A stretch of 64,000 nucleotides of DNA from Sphaeramia orbicularis (taxonomy: Eukaryota; Chordata; Actinopteri; Kurtiformes; Apogonidae), in contig NC_043969.1 of the NCBI RefSeq assembly GCF_902148855.1, positions 17,060,442 through 17,124,441 on the forward strand, read 5' to 3'. The translations under genes were made by a program, and so were the position numbers. Below are positions 30,153 to 44,148 of the stretch, in pieces. A model generated the notes under the pieces. It was not told the DNA's origin. It saw only the letters and a list, made by a program, of their open reading frames with translations, and searched no databases. Position 1 is the stretch's first letter; every line of letters begins with the position of its first letter.

Positions 30153-30918
30153 AACACAATCACACCTCATAACTACAAGTGTAAAATGGAATATTCTGAG
30201 CCACAGTTATATTTTCATATTTCTCTTTTTTATACCACAGTATTTTCTGTCAGCCATAAATAACATGAATGTAAAAACTATATCTTAAACAGTTAAGCAG
30301 TTTTTCAAAAAAGGCAAGGAGCTTCTCCTTGAATGGTTTACACTTTGTAATAAACAACACACTAACTCAGCTTTGAAATACAAATGAGTTCACTTTATGT
30401 ATAAACACAAGAACTGAGAAGCTGATGGTCAATAAAAAGGCTCAAAACTGGTAGCAGTTTCAGATGTTGAAATCTGGTGCACGAACCTTGATTTTTCTAA
30501 TGGTTCTTTCTAAATAGAAATAAGACTTACAAGATGTTCATTATTTAGAGAAAAAACATAATGTATGGTCTTCCTGATGAACGACAAGACTGGAATAAAT
30601 GATGTTGGATTGAGTCTTTGAGTCTGTTTTCAGGGTTTATACTCACTACCCAGTAGGTAAGTGTCATCACACAGCAATATACATGCACGCAAAAACAAAT
30701 ATGTGTTTATATTATGCCATTTTAATCTTTAAACATATACAAAACATGATATATTTACAAGGTTTCAGTGAACAGAAACAAAAAAAAACATTTTTTTTTT
30801 CTTTCTCAGCAGCTGAACATAACCAACAAAGATTCAGTTAATATGTTTGTAATGTTTGTTAGTTAATATTACGTACAAGCAAACTGAGTGTTGTTTATTT
30901 TATGAAGTCTTCTCCAAT
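30153..30918. terminator. Convergent 3' ends of slc37a4 and trappc4
   Basis: Plus-strand AATAAA hexamers at 30349-30354 and 30431-30436 can end slc37a4. A minus-strand AATAAA at 30894-30899 lies only about 20 bases past the trappc4 stop, which would give a very short 3' UTR. No repeat or RNA gene is seen between them. Confidence 0.45.
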
Positions 30919-32921
30919 TCAAGATCCAGCTCCAAAGTTCCCAGCCTTCTCTGCAACCTCGAGTGCACTCTTCAAGTTCTGGTCAAACAGCTCACACCTG
31001 AAAATCACATAATTAAACATTTGCAAAACATGAATTATAACAAAAAACAACACAGGTCATCTCTCTAAATGCTCTTATTCACCTTATTCGTATTTACCTG
31101 ATTGGCATTTCCAGAGAATAGAATGGGTTCTTGAGCGCAAAATCAGAATAAACTTCATAAATCTTCCTCAACAGTGCATCAATCCCAGACTGACGAGGGT
31201 CTGCCAGCACAATAAACTTAATTCCTTGAAAGAAAAGAGATAAAAAAGTGTGTATGAAGCCATTTAATTACTTAAATTCCCAAGTCATGTTCACTGCTTT
31301 ATATTGTTGGTGTTACAGTATTAATACAACATACACAAAATAAAAAAAAAAAAAAATACAAGTGATCGATACAGACACATTTGCTTCTTTTGTCATCATT
31401 CAAAACATTACTGACCTGTGAGAGTCTGGAAGCAGTGGAGTTTGAAGACATCTGTTTCTAGCATCTCAATCCCCGAACTACCAACTTCAGGGGACAACTG
31501 TGATCCTATAGCAAACAACCTAGAAGAGAAACACACACCCATGACTATGAATGTACCAAATGGGCTTAATTTTTACTGGCCAACCAGAAAAACCAAGCAA
31601 ATACAAAAAAAGAATGGTTTGAAGTCCTAAAAACATATTTATGTTTTTTTGTTTTGTTTTTTTTTTGTACAAATGGTTTATCAGGATGGATGCTTATCAA
31701 GATCTTGACACAATATTTGCTTCACCCTCATTCTACCTCCTTAATGTCACCGTTTAAAATGTGAAACTTAACTTACGAATGGAACATAGACGCCAGCATC
31801 AGCTTCTCATTGGAGCTCAGGCGAGCACGTCCAAAACGTATAGACACTGGATAATTTGCAGGATCTTTGAAGTACTCGAGAATGTCCTTCCCATCCGCTG
31901 TGTTCTTTCCATTAACATCAACTCCATTGATTGACAGCACTGCATGGCCAACTGATTAGAAACATAAATAATAACCAACATGTCTATGTATATTTATAAC
32001 ACAATTTATACAGCCATGCAGTTTAAGGGTAATTTACAGACATCCTAAGGATGCATGCAGAAAAGTTATGTTATAAATGCAAATTTACCACCACCTTTCT
32101 TCATAATAATCTCTTCTCACACATACATGATAAAATAACTTTCCCCCCTCATTTGTACTGCTAATAATTAGAGGTCATGCAGTGACAGTAATCTTACTTG
32201 AGTACTACTAAAATTTAGTTTAAGTTTCTTAAGTTTTTCAGTTTTATTAAATGTTATACTTTGTTATGCTTAACTACTCTGCCCCATGTCAGACATAAAT
32301 ATTATCTTATTAGTCCACTACATTTGTTTTACCAATAAGCTACTTCTAAGATGAAGGTTTTAAGTTTCACGACTATTATGCTGTAACATAATTTAATGTA
32401 ATAGAATAAGGCACATTGCAGTATATTAAACTATACAAACAGTACACAAAGTAGTTAAAAGGAGTTCAGTCTAAAACATTTACAGCAGTAACATGCTGCA
32501 TGCACATTAATGCACTTGTAATATTATTGCATTAGCCTAAAAGTAACAGTAAAACAATGACAGGGACCATTTTACTCCACAGTGACTATTCTTACACGGA
32601 AGTAGAAGGTTTGCTTGTAGAGGACTACTCCACAGTGCAGATTTGATACTTTTACTTGAACAAAAGATCCAAATACCTCCTGGTTTTCCACTTTAATGTT
32701 GGCATTGCTAAAAATGAGCTAACGATGTTATGGTGTGTAGCCTTACCTCTGATTCCGTCACGTTGTCCAAACGACACAATGACCTTTTCGTCGTGATGCT
32801 TTAGCACCAGATCTAAAGGATAACTAAATGTTTTCTCAGCCTCGGCTCTCGGGACGTAGTTGTCATATTGGTAGATTAAACCTCCAGCCTTATTGACAAC
32901 ATACACACTGAAGATCACCAT
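30919..32921 (-). CDS. trappc4: Trafficking protein particle complex subunit 4
   Basis: Five coding exons on the minus strand: 30919-30997, 31098-31224, 31416-31519, 31777-31951 and 32747-32921, totalling 219 residues, exactly the human length. TRAPPC4 (synbindin, yeast Trs23) is a longin-fold core subunit of the TRAPP complexes. These act as Rab1/Ypt1 guanine nucleotide exchange factors in ER-Golgi and later traffic. The N-terminus [17 protein letters not shown] is the first longin strand. [15 protein letters not shown] (from residue 59) opens the metazoan PDZ-like insert. [15 protein letters not shown] and [15 protein letters not shown] complete the longin fold. An in-frame upstream ATG would add nine residues, but the chosen start aligns with human. 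It is head-to-head with rps25. Confidence 0.94.
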
Positions 32922-33226
32922 CTTTGCAGTGTCCTGCCCAGCTGACAATACGTGTCATGTGACCAGAAAACGCAGGAAAACCGTGACTTTGCTTACCTGG
33001 TTGAGTTATTTAAAATTTTGAATATTGTCAAACTTATTGATAATACTCTTAAATTTTTTTTAATTATTTTTTTTCCCACAAAGAAGTCAATATAACGTCG
33101 TTAAACGTTACAATACCAAAAACTAAATTTCCCAGAAGTCCCTATTCCATTTCCGCATGTACGGGTTGTCTAAGGGGCTCTTGCACGGGTGAACTTCCTT
33201 TCGCTCCGACATCTTGACGAGGAAAC
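32922..33226. promoter_or_regulatory. Bidirectional promoter of trappc4 and rps25
   Basis: Only about 300 bases separate the two start codons. On the plus strand CTTCCTTTCGCTCC (about 33197-33210) is a pyrimidine-rich 5' TOP-type start typical of ribosomal protein mRNAs. Short CpG-bearing stretches lie on either side of an AT-rich centre. The same divergent pair exists in human as I recall it. Confidence 0.6.
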
Positions 33227-35568
<2,342 letters not shown>

Positions 35569-35705
35569 TCAGGTACAGTTGAAGTCAAACCAGTCTGCAT
35601 GTTACGTCTCTTGGGGTTTGAGCTCATTGGCTGACCTGTGGACTTCTCTCTTTCAGGTTCTCTGTGTTTCCTGTGATGAGCTGTTTGTAATGAAAGGTGA
35701 ATAAA

Positions 35706-37644
35706 AACTGTAAAGACAAACCCTGTGAATTTCTCCCTTTTTTATTCATACTGTGTGTAAAGAACTGGTTTTGGTGGTGTTTGGGTGATTTGAATGTATC
35801 AACTGTGTAAAGTTAAGTCATGATTTGAGTGATTCACAATGTTGAACGACTGGCAAAGGACCAAGAGCCTTTCATGCAGATGAATGCTGCATATTCACAA
35901 AGCAGTATTTTCCAGAAATGGCTTACCAATTGACAAACTAGATGGCAATAAGCAGGAATTATGCAGCCCAGTGGTTTGCTTTGCTTTAAAGAGGTTTTAA
36001 TTTAACACTTGAAACTGAACAAAAATTGTGCTTTTAGTATATTAATGTAGTTTTCCACTGCTAGAAACCACCTGTTCTCAGACTGGTGTACGTTCTGCCT
36101 AATGATTGTGGATAGGATGAAATAAATGCAAATGAAACACTTGCTCAATCATAAATTTGGCAACAGTATCAAATGCTCCCTCTTCCAAATACTTGGCACA
36201 ACATTTGGTAAACTCATGATCTGTGATATAAAGTTCATAAAACTGAGAGCAGGTTGAGATGAATCTTTTCAATGCATTATTGAATACCATAATCCATAAC
36301 CTTGATACATTCCTACCTTACTTAGCCTGCTGTGATTCATTACCATCAGTGTCCTTGGTAATTAAGACTTCTGTTATGCACATACATCATGGACTCGGTG
36401 AGGTCATCCACTAAATTCTAAAGGAAGCCCTGATAAAAATTGATCATTTTTAACTTGGTGCACAAGATTTACCCTTTATCTCTTATATATTCTTGGCTTA
36501 AAAGCTACAGGCGGTGAAATGTTGACATATTGATAAGAAATGACATGAAATGAGGACCCTATCTTGACTGTCAGATGTTTGCTCGGGGCATGAAAAGACA
36601 CAGGAGCCGTGATGAATGTTGTCAGATGTCCCTTTGTCACTGCACAGTGCTACCTCAAGCAGCAACTGCAAAACAAACTGCAGGACGCTCTCCACTGACA
36701 GATGCACCCTCCTCCAACTCCTCGAGCATCGCTGAGTGAAGACACAAAATACATTTATGTTTTTACACAAAGGAGTCTTCTCATCAGTTTGGCTCGGTGG
36801 CTTATTAAACTGTCCAACTCCAGAACACAGAAATGCTTATTGAAGAAATTTCTTTTAAATGTGAATGAACCTTTCATACCAGGGTTTTATTTTACAAGAA
36901 CAATGTATCTTTATGGTTAGGACATGATATTAATGATTTATATGCTGCATTTTACTGTTCATACCATGAGCATGTGATTTAAGAATCTTGATTATAAATA
37001 TTAGGAATACTCTTTTCATTACCTCACCCTGAAAGTACTAGGTAATTACCTGTATGGTGCCTCATCTACAACAGTGCAGTGTTTTTCATGTTTACTGATT
37101 ATGGCATAACTGTATCACTGATTAGTGCTGCTTCAGTATAAATTAATGGCTAGCAGATGCAGACAGTTTATACTTTTTATGAGTGCATTTTTAACATCCG
37201 TACAGGTGATTACATTTCCACCAATATGACCTCTGCACAGTTTAAGGACAGGCCAGGAAGCAGCATTTTCTTGAACCACATTTAGAACATTCACAGCATC
37301 CCATTAAATGAAATAATGCTTTTGAAGCGGTAAAATGGAGAGTAATGTGACTGTACAATTAAAGTCATTTAATGGGCTCTAACAGGTGCAGTTAAAGCCA
37401 TCAGAGGAGTGAGCGATGTGTCAGCCTCCCTCATTCTGCACACGACCACACTGACGAGGTCTAATCAGCTTCAATAATGAAAACCATCTGTGACTGAGAA
37501 GGAGCTTTAATAGGACGTCTTTTTAATGTTTCATGATTTAAAATAAATGTCAGAGAAGAGGGTAAAGCAGAAAATCTGGTGAGATTAGAGACCACAAATT
37601 GTCCACTTTATATAAAACTATCAATTAATGTCAGGCTGGACTAT
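35706..37644. other. Intergenic between rps25 and the MITE cluster
   Basis: No exon is supported and no repeat family is recognised. The stretch at 37195-37520 is more complex and listed separately. Confidence 0.4.
37195..37520. promoter_or_regulatory. Candidate conserved non-coding element
   Basis: Balanced, repeat-free sequence with many homeodomain-like TAAT/ATTA cores (taatcagcttcaataatg near 37460, cattaaatgaaataatgc near 37303) and no splice-consistent open frame. It ends just before the nested MITE block. Conservation cannot be tested here. Confidence 0.25.
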
Positions 37645-37841
37645 TTAACCGTTTCATGCATAGTGGTCACTACAGTGGACAGCTATTCTACAGCTGGTCT
37701 CTTGTATATTCATGGGTTTTGTTGTTTTAATTTGTATATCAGCTAACACAATGGACACTTATGCATCATCCCATACACTGCAATTCATACTGTTACTGTA
37801 ATTTTGCTGTTCTTAATAAACCTGATCTGCAGTAACATGCT

Positions 37842-38958
37842 TTAACCCTTTCATGCACAGTGGTCACTCCAGTGGACAGTTCTTCTCCAGCTGTTCTCTT
37901 GTAATTTCATATATTTTGTTGTTTTAGTTCCATATCAGTCGACACAGTGGACACTTAAGCACCATCCCACACACTGACATTCAGACCACTACTGTAACTT
38001 TGCTGTTCTTGATGAACCTGATCTGCACTAACATGTTTGAGTGTAAAAAAAAAATTGCTAATTGCTATTTGACTTAAATTAACAGTTTATTTTTCTTTTT
38101 TAACCCATTAAGACCCAAACATCCACCATTTACCAAAATCGTCTACTGATATAAACTGTTTAATCCCTAATGATCGACTAATCCATATCAATAATTGGTG
38201 TAAAATACAGTTCTTCATCTTTTCATGGTCATCAGATATGACCATATTTGGACGTTCAGAAGTTCCGTAGTTACCGTGGAAACATCGTCATCTTCTACAA
38301 CATTGATTCACCAGTCAAACCCATGCAGCTGGATCAATGACAGTGGATGGACACACTGGATTTATGTTCAATTAATGATATATTTTGCTGAAAAAGTGAC
38401 TTTTTCTTCAGTTTTCTCATTTTTTTCTTTATTTTTGAAATAATAATCCTCAACAAAAACACAAAATACAACAAATAATATTACAATAACTGGTGATAAA
38501 CCACTCAAGGGTAGTTAAATATGGAGAAAAAATCATTTGGGAGCAGCCACAAATGTCACACTTGATCCTTATGGGTTAAACAAAAAGTCTGTTTTTTTTT
38601 TTGCATATTATCTCCATGAAGTGTGTAATAACTAATATTAGAGTATGTAAAAATGTGAGAAAGCATCAGATCAGCAGCATTAAACATGTTTTTATTTCAT
38701 AGTTTTCACACAGTATATCAATAAATACAAGTTTCTTTGCTTCTAAAATCAAACGCATGATGTCCAACTGAGTGGGTATTTTTGTGACTCCATGAAAAAT
38801 AGGTTAATAAAAAAAATTCAATCGTGTTGTTTTTTTTTTGTTTGTTTGTTTGTTTGTTTGTTTTTCATGCCTGAAGAGGAATAAAAACCACTCGGGGGAA
38901 AAATTTAAAAAAAAAAATCTTGATTAATGTTCTCATAATTCGTGCATGAAAGGGTTAA
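37842..38958 (+). mobile_element. piggyBac-like MITE, family A, copy 4 (nested in copy 3)
   Basis: Its ends are TTAACCCTTTCATGCACAG and CGTGCATGAAAGGGTTAA, with TTAA on both sides. It carries family B copy 3 in its interior. Removing that insertion leaves an element of about 640 bp that aligns along its length with copy 1. Confidence 0.75.
38100..38579 (+). mobile_element. piggyBac-like MITE, family B, copy 3 (nested in family A copy 4)
   Basis: The ends are TTAACCCATTAAGACCC and GATCCTTATGGGTTAA, 480 bp. It entered at a TTAA in the T-rich internal segment, which copy 1 keeps intact as 'ttttttttaaaccaaaac' near 1345. It is the innermost of three layers. Confidence 0.75.
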
Positions 38959-39131
38959 ATCAATTGCTAATTGTTATTAGACTGTAATTAACAGTTTTCT
39001 TGATCAAAAAGTTGTTTGTTTTTTTTTGCATATTATCTCCATGAAGTTAGTAATAACTAGTATTAGACTATGTTAAAATGTGAGAAAACATCAGATTAGC
39101 CGTATGAAAAATGTTTTTGTTTCATAGTTTT

Positions 39132-39236
39132 TCTTCTTCCCACTTATTTTCAAGTGTAGATGAATGATTTTGGAATTTTGAATTTGCATGTATTCTGTAA
39201 ATGCTTGAAATAAACAAAAAAAAAATGAATGAATGA
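39132..39236 (+). mobile_element. Short poly(A)-tailed retroelement tail with 8-bp target duplication
   Basis: About 105 bp ending 'gcttgaaataaacaaaaa' and an A-rich ATGA tail interrupt family A copy 3. The host sequence ATAGTTTT is repeated on both sides (39124-39131 and 39237-39244), so this is a target-primed insertion of a severely truncated LINE or SINE. Confidence 0.65.
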
Positions 39237-39484
39237 ATAGTTTTCACACTGTATAGGACTATCTTATGATGGGCTTTAAACACATGTTTCTTTGTTTCAA
39301 AAATTAAATGCATGGTGTCCAGCTGAGTGGATGTTTTTGTAACTCCAAGAAAAACCAGTTCATTAAAAAAAAAAAAAAAAAAAAAAATCAATTGCATTTT
39401 TTTTTTTATGCCTAAACAGGAATAAAAACTCAAGAAAAAAAAATCTCTACTAAGGTTCTCATAATTCATGCATGAAAGGGTTAA

Positions 39485-40244
<760 letters not shown>

Positions 40245-40361
40245 GTGGCTGACAGACGTGTGAGGAGCTCCAACGCTGCTGCTTCTCAAGCTGCTCGTAC
40301 CAGCTCAAGATCTGCTTACTGTTGCGTAGGAAAGAGGACTGCTGTGCCTCAACAAACAACG
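40245..40361 (+). other. sgcg: Putative non-coding first exon of sgcg
   Basis: Single-copy sequence ends CAACAAACAACG at 40361 immediately before a good donor (GTGAGT). The first coding exon of sgcg has a 3' splice site at about 46354, so a 5' untranslated exon must lie upstream. In mammals it lies kilobases away. This is the best candidate by donor quality and position, without transcript evidence. Confidence 0.35.
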
Positions 40362-43300
40362 GTGAGTGCTCTGCCTTTCCTTCTGCCTCAACTCCTCTTT
40401 CATATTGTCTCTGTCATCGTCACTTCATCACTCAGATCAGAAGTGTTTCATAAGGCAACCTTTGACCAACTCTACTTTTTTTTTCTTTTTAAGTTTTCTT
40501 CTTCTTCTGGCTCATGTGTCTCGTGTTTTTGGCTGTGATTACTTGTCCTCCTTACCGATGTACTTTGGGATTAAAACAAAATGTATTTGGTTTCCAGCCG
40601 TCTGCAGTTTTACCATAAATGGCCAGCAATATTGAAATACAAAAATAACTTTACAAAACAGACCCCTCATTAATGTTTTAGTGTTTCAATAGATATACTC
40701 CTCTTCTCTTTCACTATCATATAATTTTTCATTAGTTTTACCTATGTTGTGTGTGTCTGTGTGTCCTGTGGTGCTTTTTTATATTTAGTTCACAATGCTG
40801 TGTCCTATTTTTAGCAGTAAGGGCATCACAGCAGAGTGGAGACATGAAGCCGGCCACTTCTTACCAGACAGACAGGCACAGAAACTTCAGCTCTGCGCTC
40901 TTCTTGCGCTCATTCCTCACCTCCCTGAGTTATTCCTCTGTTTTGTTTTGTTTTTTACAAGGTAAACATCATTCAACTGAACAATTTGAGCCAGTCCTAT
41001 CCTGAGTCACTTTGTAAAGTCTTGTCTTTGGAGCCTGGATTCTCAATTACATTGAAAACCCTGTGGATTTCAGCCAAACAGCTCGGCTGTCCGGTGACGC
41101 TCCCTGCTCTCATCCAGTGATCTGAATCAGAACCAGACAGGGAGCATCACTTGTTTAAGGTTAATTGAGAGAGTGCCCTAGGATAAATACTCCTGCTAAC
41201 AATGATGAACCACATTCTATCCATCTTAGTGACTACAGGGCTTTATTAGTGGGTTAGAGTCGCTTTGAAAGTTGAATTTACTTGCTCATTTTATGGCACA
41301 CAGTCCATATTTGTAAAGATTTTTGACTGAATCTGATTTAAAACATTTGTGAGGAAATATCAACAATACTACGGGGCTTAATAAAACTGTATTTTTCTAA
41401 AGATTGCATAGCCAGTATTTGCTATCAAGTCCCATAAATTGAACATTCCTGGCACTTGAGCAGCGGCTGTTCGGGGAGTGTTTATTTGGGTTGCTATGGA
41501 AGGATCAGTCTGCGGCTGAAGGGCTGGCAAAGCTGAAACTGGAGCTGGAAGACGCCTTTAAAAGATCCAGCCTCCGAGCAGCTTCCTACTCATGTACTGC
41601 TGCTCTTAATGCTCTCATTTAAAGTAATTAGACTAGGTTAGATCAAATTCATTAACATCATAATGAACAAATCCAGAGCTCTACCATCCACGCCACTGGT
41701 TGGATTAAAAAAAAGTGCAGAGTGGGCTGATCAGCATGTTTACACGCAAATGATGTGTGTGGTTCTTAATAGATGTAGTGTGGAGGGATATTGGAAGCGG
41801 ACAATTTAACAGAAACTCAGTGGAGAAAGTCGGCTCAATCCATGTTCATGGCATTAGCAGTTATGTGTCAGCTCAGTATAAGCCGCTGTTGCTTTTGTGC
41901 TGTAGACACTCAGTTCATCACAATGATTCTGACAAGATAAAAGAAATAAAAATGAGGTGAGATATCACACAAAGAGAGCTTTTCATATAACTCGTGTCTT
42001 ATCTGCCTCCTCTCCCTCGCAGAAAGTCATTTTTAACTCCCTTCTCAGGCAACATAGACATAAAAATACTCACTTACTAAACTTACCTCATGCCAAAACA
42101 TCTCTTCAGGTATAAAAAACATGCCAGTTGCATCTGCAGAGGCCTTTCTGAATGCTGTCCTACGCTCAGACCTTGATGTGAGCGTCATCTCTTTTATGCA
42201 TCTTCCTGTGCTGTAAATGTATCATACTTTCATGATTTACAGAAGCAAATCTTTTCTTAAATTTTCTTGTTTGTCACTGTACTGCAAGCAGATTGTGTCC
42301 AACTTTTTTTTGCACGTATCATCGTCACATGGGTGGGATCATGGGCGTGGTTGAACATCTGGAAGGATTGGTTTTTGCTCTTAAAAGTAGCTACTTTGAC
42401 ATGATGGAAAACGCCTTTACCATTGAAATAAGACACAACATCTGTCCAATATGTAAATCTGCACTGGAGTCTGGGCCTTGTCAGGTTCTGACAACACTGC
42501 TAAAATAATGTTGGTGCATCTTTTATTTACGTTCGCCATAAAAGTGAACCCTGGGAAAACTTGACTGATTTGCAGCAGATTATTGCTTGGAGAAATCTAG
42601 AATCTGTCTGTTCTGTTTCTGCTTGTTTTGGGTGTTTTACTGAGATGTCATAATCTACGACTGACAGCATTTTCTTCAGGCAACCTCCTCAGCAAAAGCG
42701 GCCCATGCCTGGTTATTAATGCAAATTAATCAATAAAAACAGACATGTCTCCTTTTCCTTGCTGCAGCCCTTTGAGGCCATGTGGTCCTTGGCTCCGTCG
42801 TGCTCAACACACTTTCCTTGTCAATGTGAAATGTTTCCCAGAGGTTCCTTGTTGCCACTGTGTCAGATGGTCTGAATGTGCTGACTGGAGCTTATGTATC
42901 CTGCAGTTAGAGCTCATGTAAACCAAATACAGAAAACTACTGCTGGTGTCACAGCTTGTAGTTTGAAATATGCTGACATTCATCTCCTCGGTTGTTGTCG
43001 CTGATAGACTGCTGCAGCGTAAGCCAGAAAGTACCGCCTCTGCTCTGTAATAAGTGGCATTTTCCTTCCCCTTTGCCTTCCTTAAAAACTGCTGGAAATT
43101 CAGTCAAGTTTTCCATTGGAGCAAAGAGCCAGATATCCACTGGGTCTGTGCTCAGAGCTCATGAAAGGAACAGTGTATGTTGACTGTGAGTGAACAAGGC
43201 ATTGAGTCGAGGTGAGGTTGGGTATTGTGTGTACATTCAAGCTGGAAAAAAGGTGTATTCAATGAGGTGGATGTGTTCGAGAGGAAAATCAGCCACAACT

Positions 43301-43544
43301 TTCACAATCACAACTGTCATAAAGCAGAATGCCTCGCCGGACAACGCCCAAAGGAAAGCCTCTCCTGCCTGAATGTGGAAGAAAATAACTGTAAAATTAG
43401 AATTTCTATGTTTGGAGTTATTTCCTCAAGAAAGCTTAAGTTTTACAATGAACTTGAAACAATTAAAATTATTCTCATCTATCGTGTTACACATTCACAC
43501 ACAAATGTAGTATATGTAGGTATATTAAATTGGCAAACAGTGTA
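40362..43544. other. sgcg intron 1, left part
   Basis: Mostly single-copy DNA. The segment at about 41480-41690 (ctttaaaagatccagcctcc, ctctcatttaaagtaattag) is complex and could be a regulatory element. No additional coding exon is supported. Confidence 0.3.
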
Positions 43545-44148
43545 TTAACCCTTTCATACATTCTGGTCACTACAGTGGACAGTTATTCTCCAGCTGTTCT
43601 CTTGTATATTCATGGGTTTTGTTGTTTTAGTTCCACATCAGCCAACACAGTGGACACTTATGCATCATCCCATACACTGTAATTCATACTATTACTGTAA
43701 CTTTGCTGTTCTTGATCAACCTGATCTGCGGTAAAATCTGTTAAATCAATTGCTAATTGTTATTAGACTGTAATTAACAGTTTTCTTTATCAAAAAGTTG
43801 GGTTTTTTTGCGTATTATTTGCATGAAGTTAGTAATAACTAGTATTAGAGTATGTTAAAACGTGAGAAAACATCAGATTAGCTGCATGAAAAATGTTTTT
43901 ATTTCATAGGTTTCACACAGTATATATATCACTTTCTGATGATGGGTTTTAAATACATGTTTTTTTGCTTCAAAAATTAAATGCACGGTGTCCAGCTGAG
44001 TGGACATTTTTGTAACTCCATGATAAATAGGTTCATAAAAAAATTGCAAATCAAATCGAATTGTTTTTTTTCATGCCTAAACAGCAATAAAAACACTCAG
44101 GAAAAAAACTCAACTAAGGTTCTCATAATTCATGCATGAAAGGGTTAA
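43545..44148 (+). mobile_element. piggyBac-like MITE, family A, copy 5
   Basis: The ends are TTAACCCTTTCATACATTC and ATGCATGAAAGGGTTAA around TTAA, 604 bp with no nested insertion. This uninterrupted copy shows the pre-insertion sequence for the nest at 37645-39484. Confidence 0.75.

Larger units (their letters stand above)
37645..39484 (+). mobile_element. piggyBac-like MITE, family A, copy 3 (outer element of a nest)
   Basis: It starts TTAACCGTTTCATGCATAG and ends ATGCATGAAAGGGTTAA. After about 200 bases it is interrupted at a TTAA by copy 4 (37842-38958) and then resumes with 'atcaattgctaattgttatt', the same sequence that continues uninterrupted in copy 5 near 43745. A small retroelement tail is also inserted (39132-39236). 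Confidence 0.75.

Noticed and set aside
32919-32948. An upstream in-frame ATG for trappc4 (MSAGQDTAK before MVIF)
   Set aside because: Human TRAPPC4 begins at the residue aligned with M at 32921, and the total length matches exactly from there.
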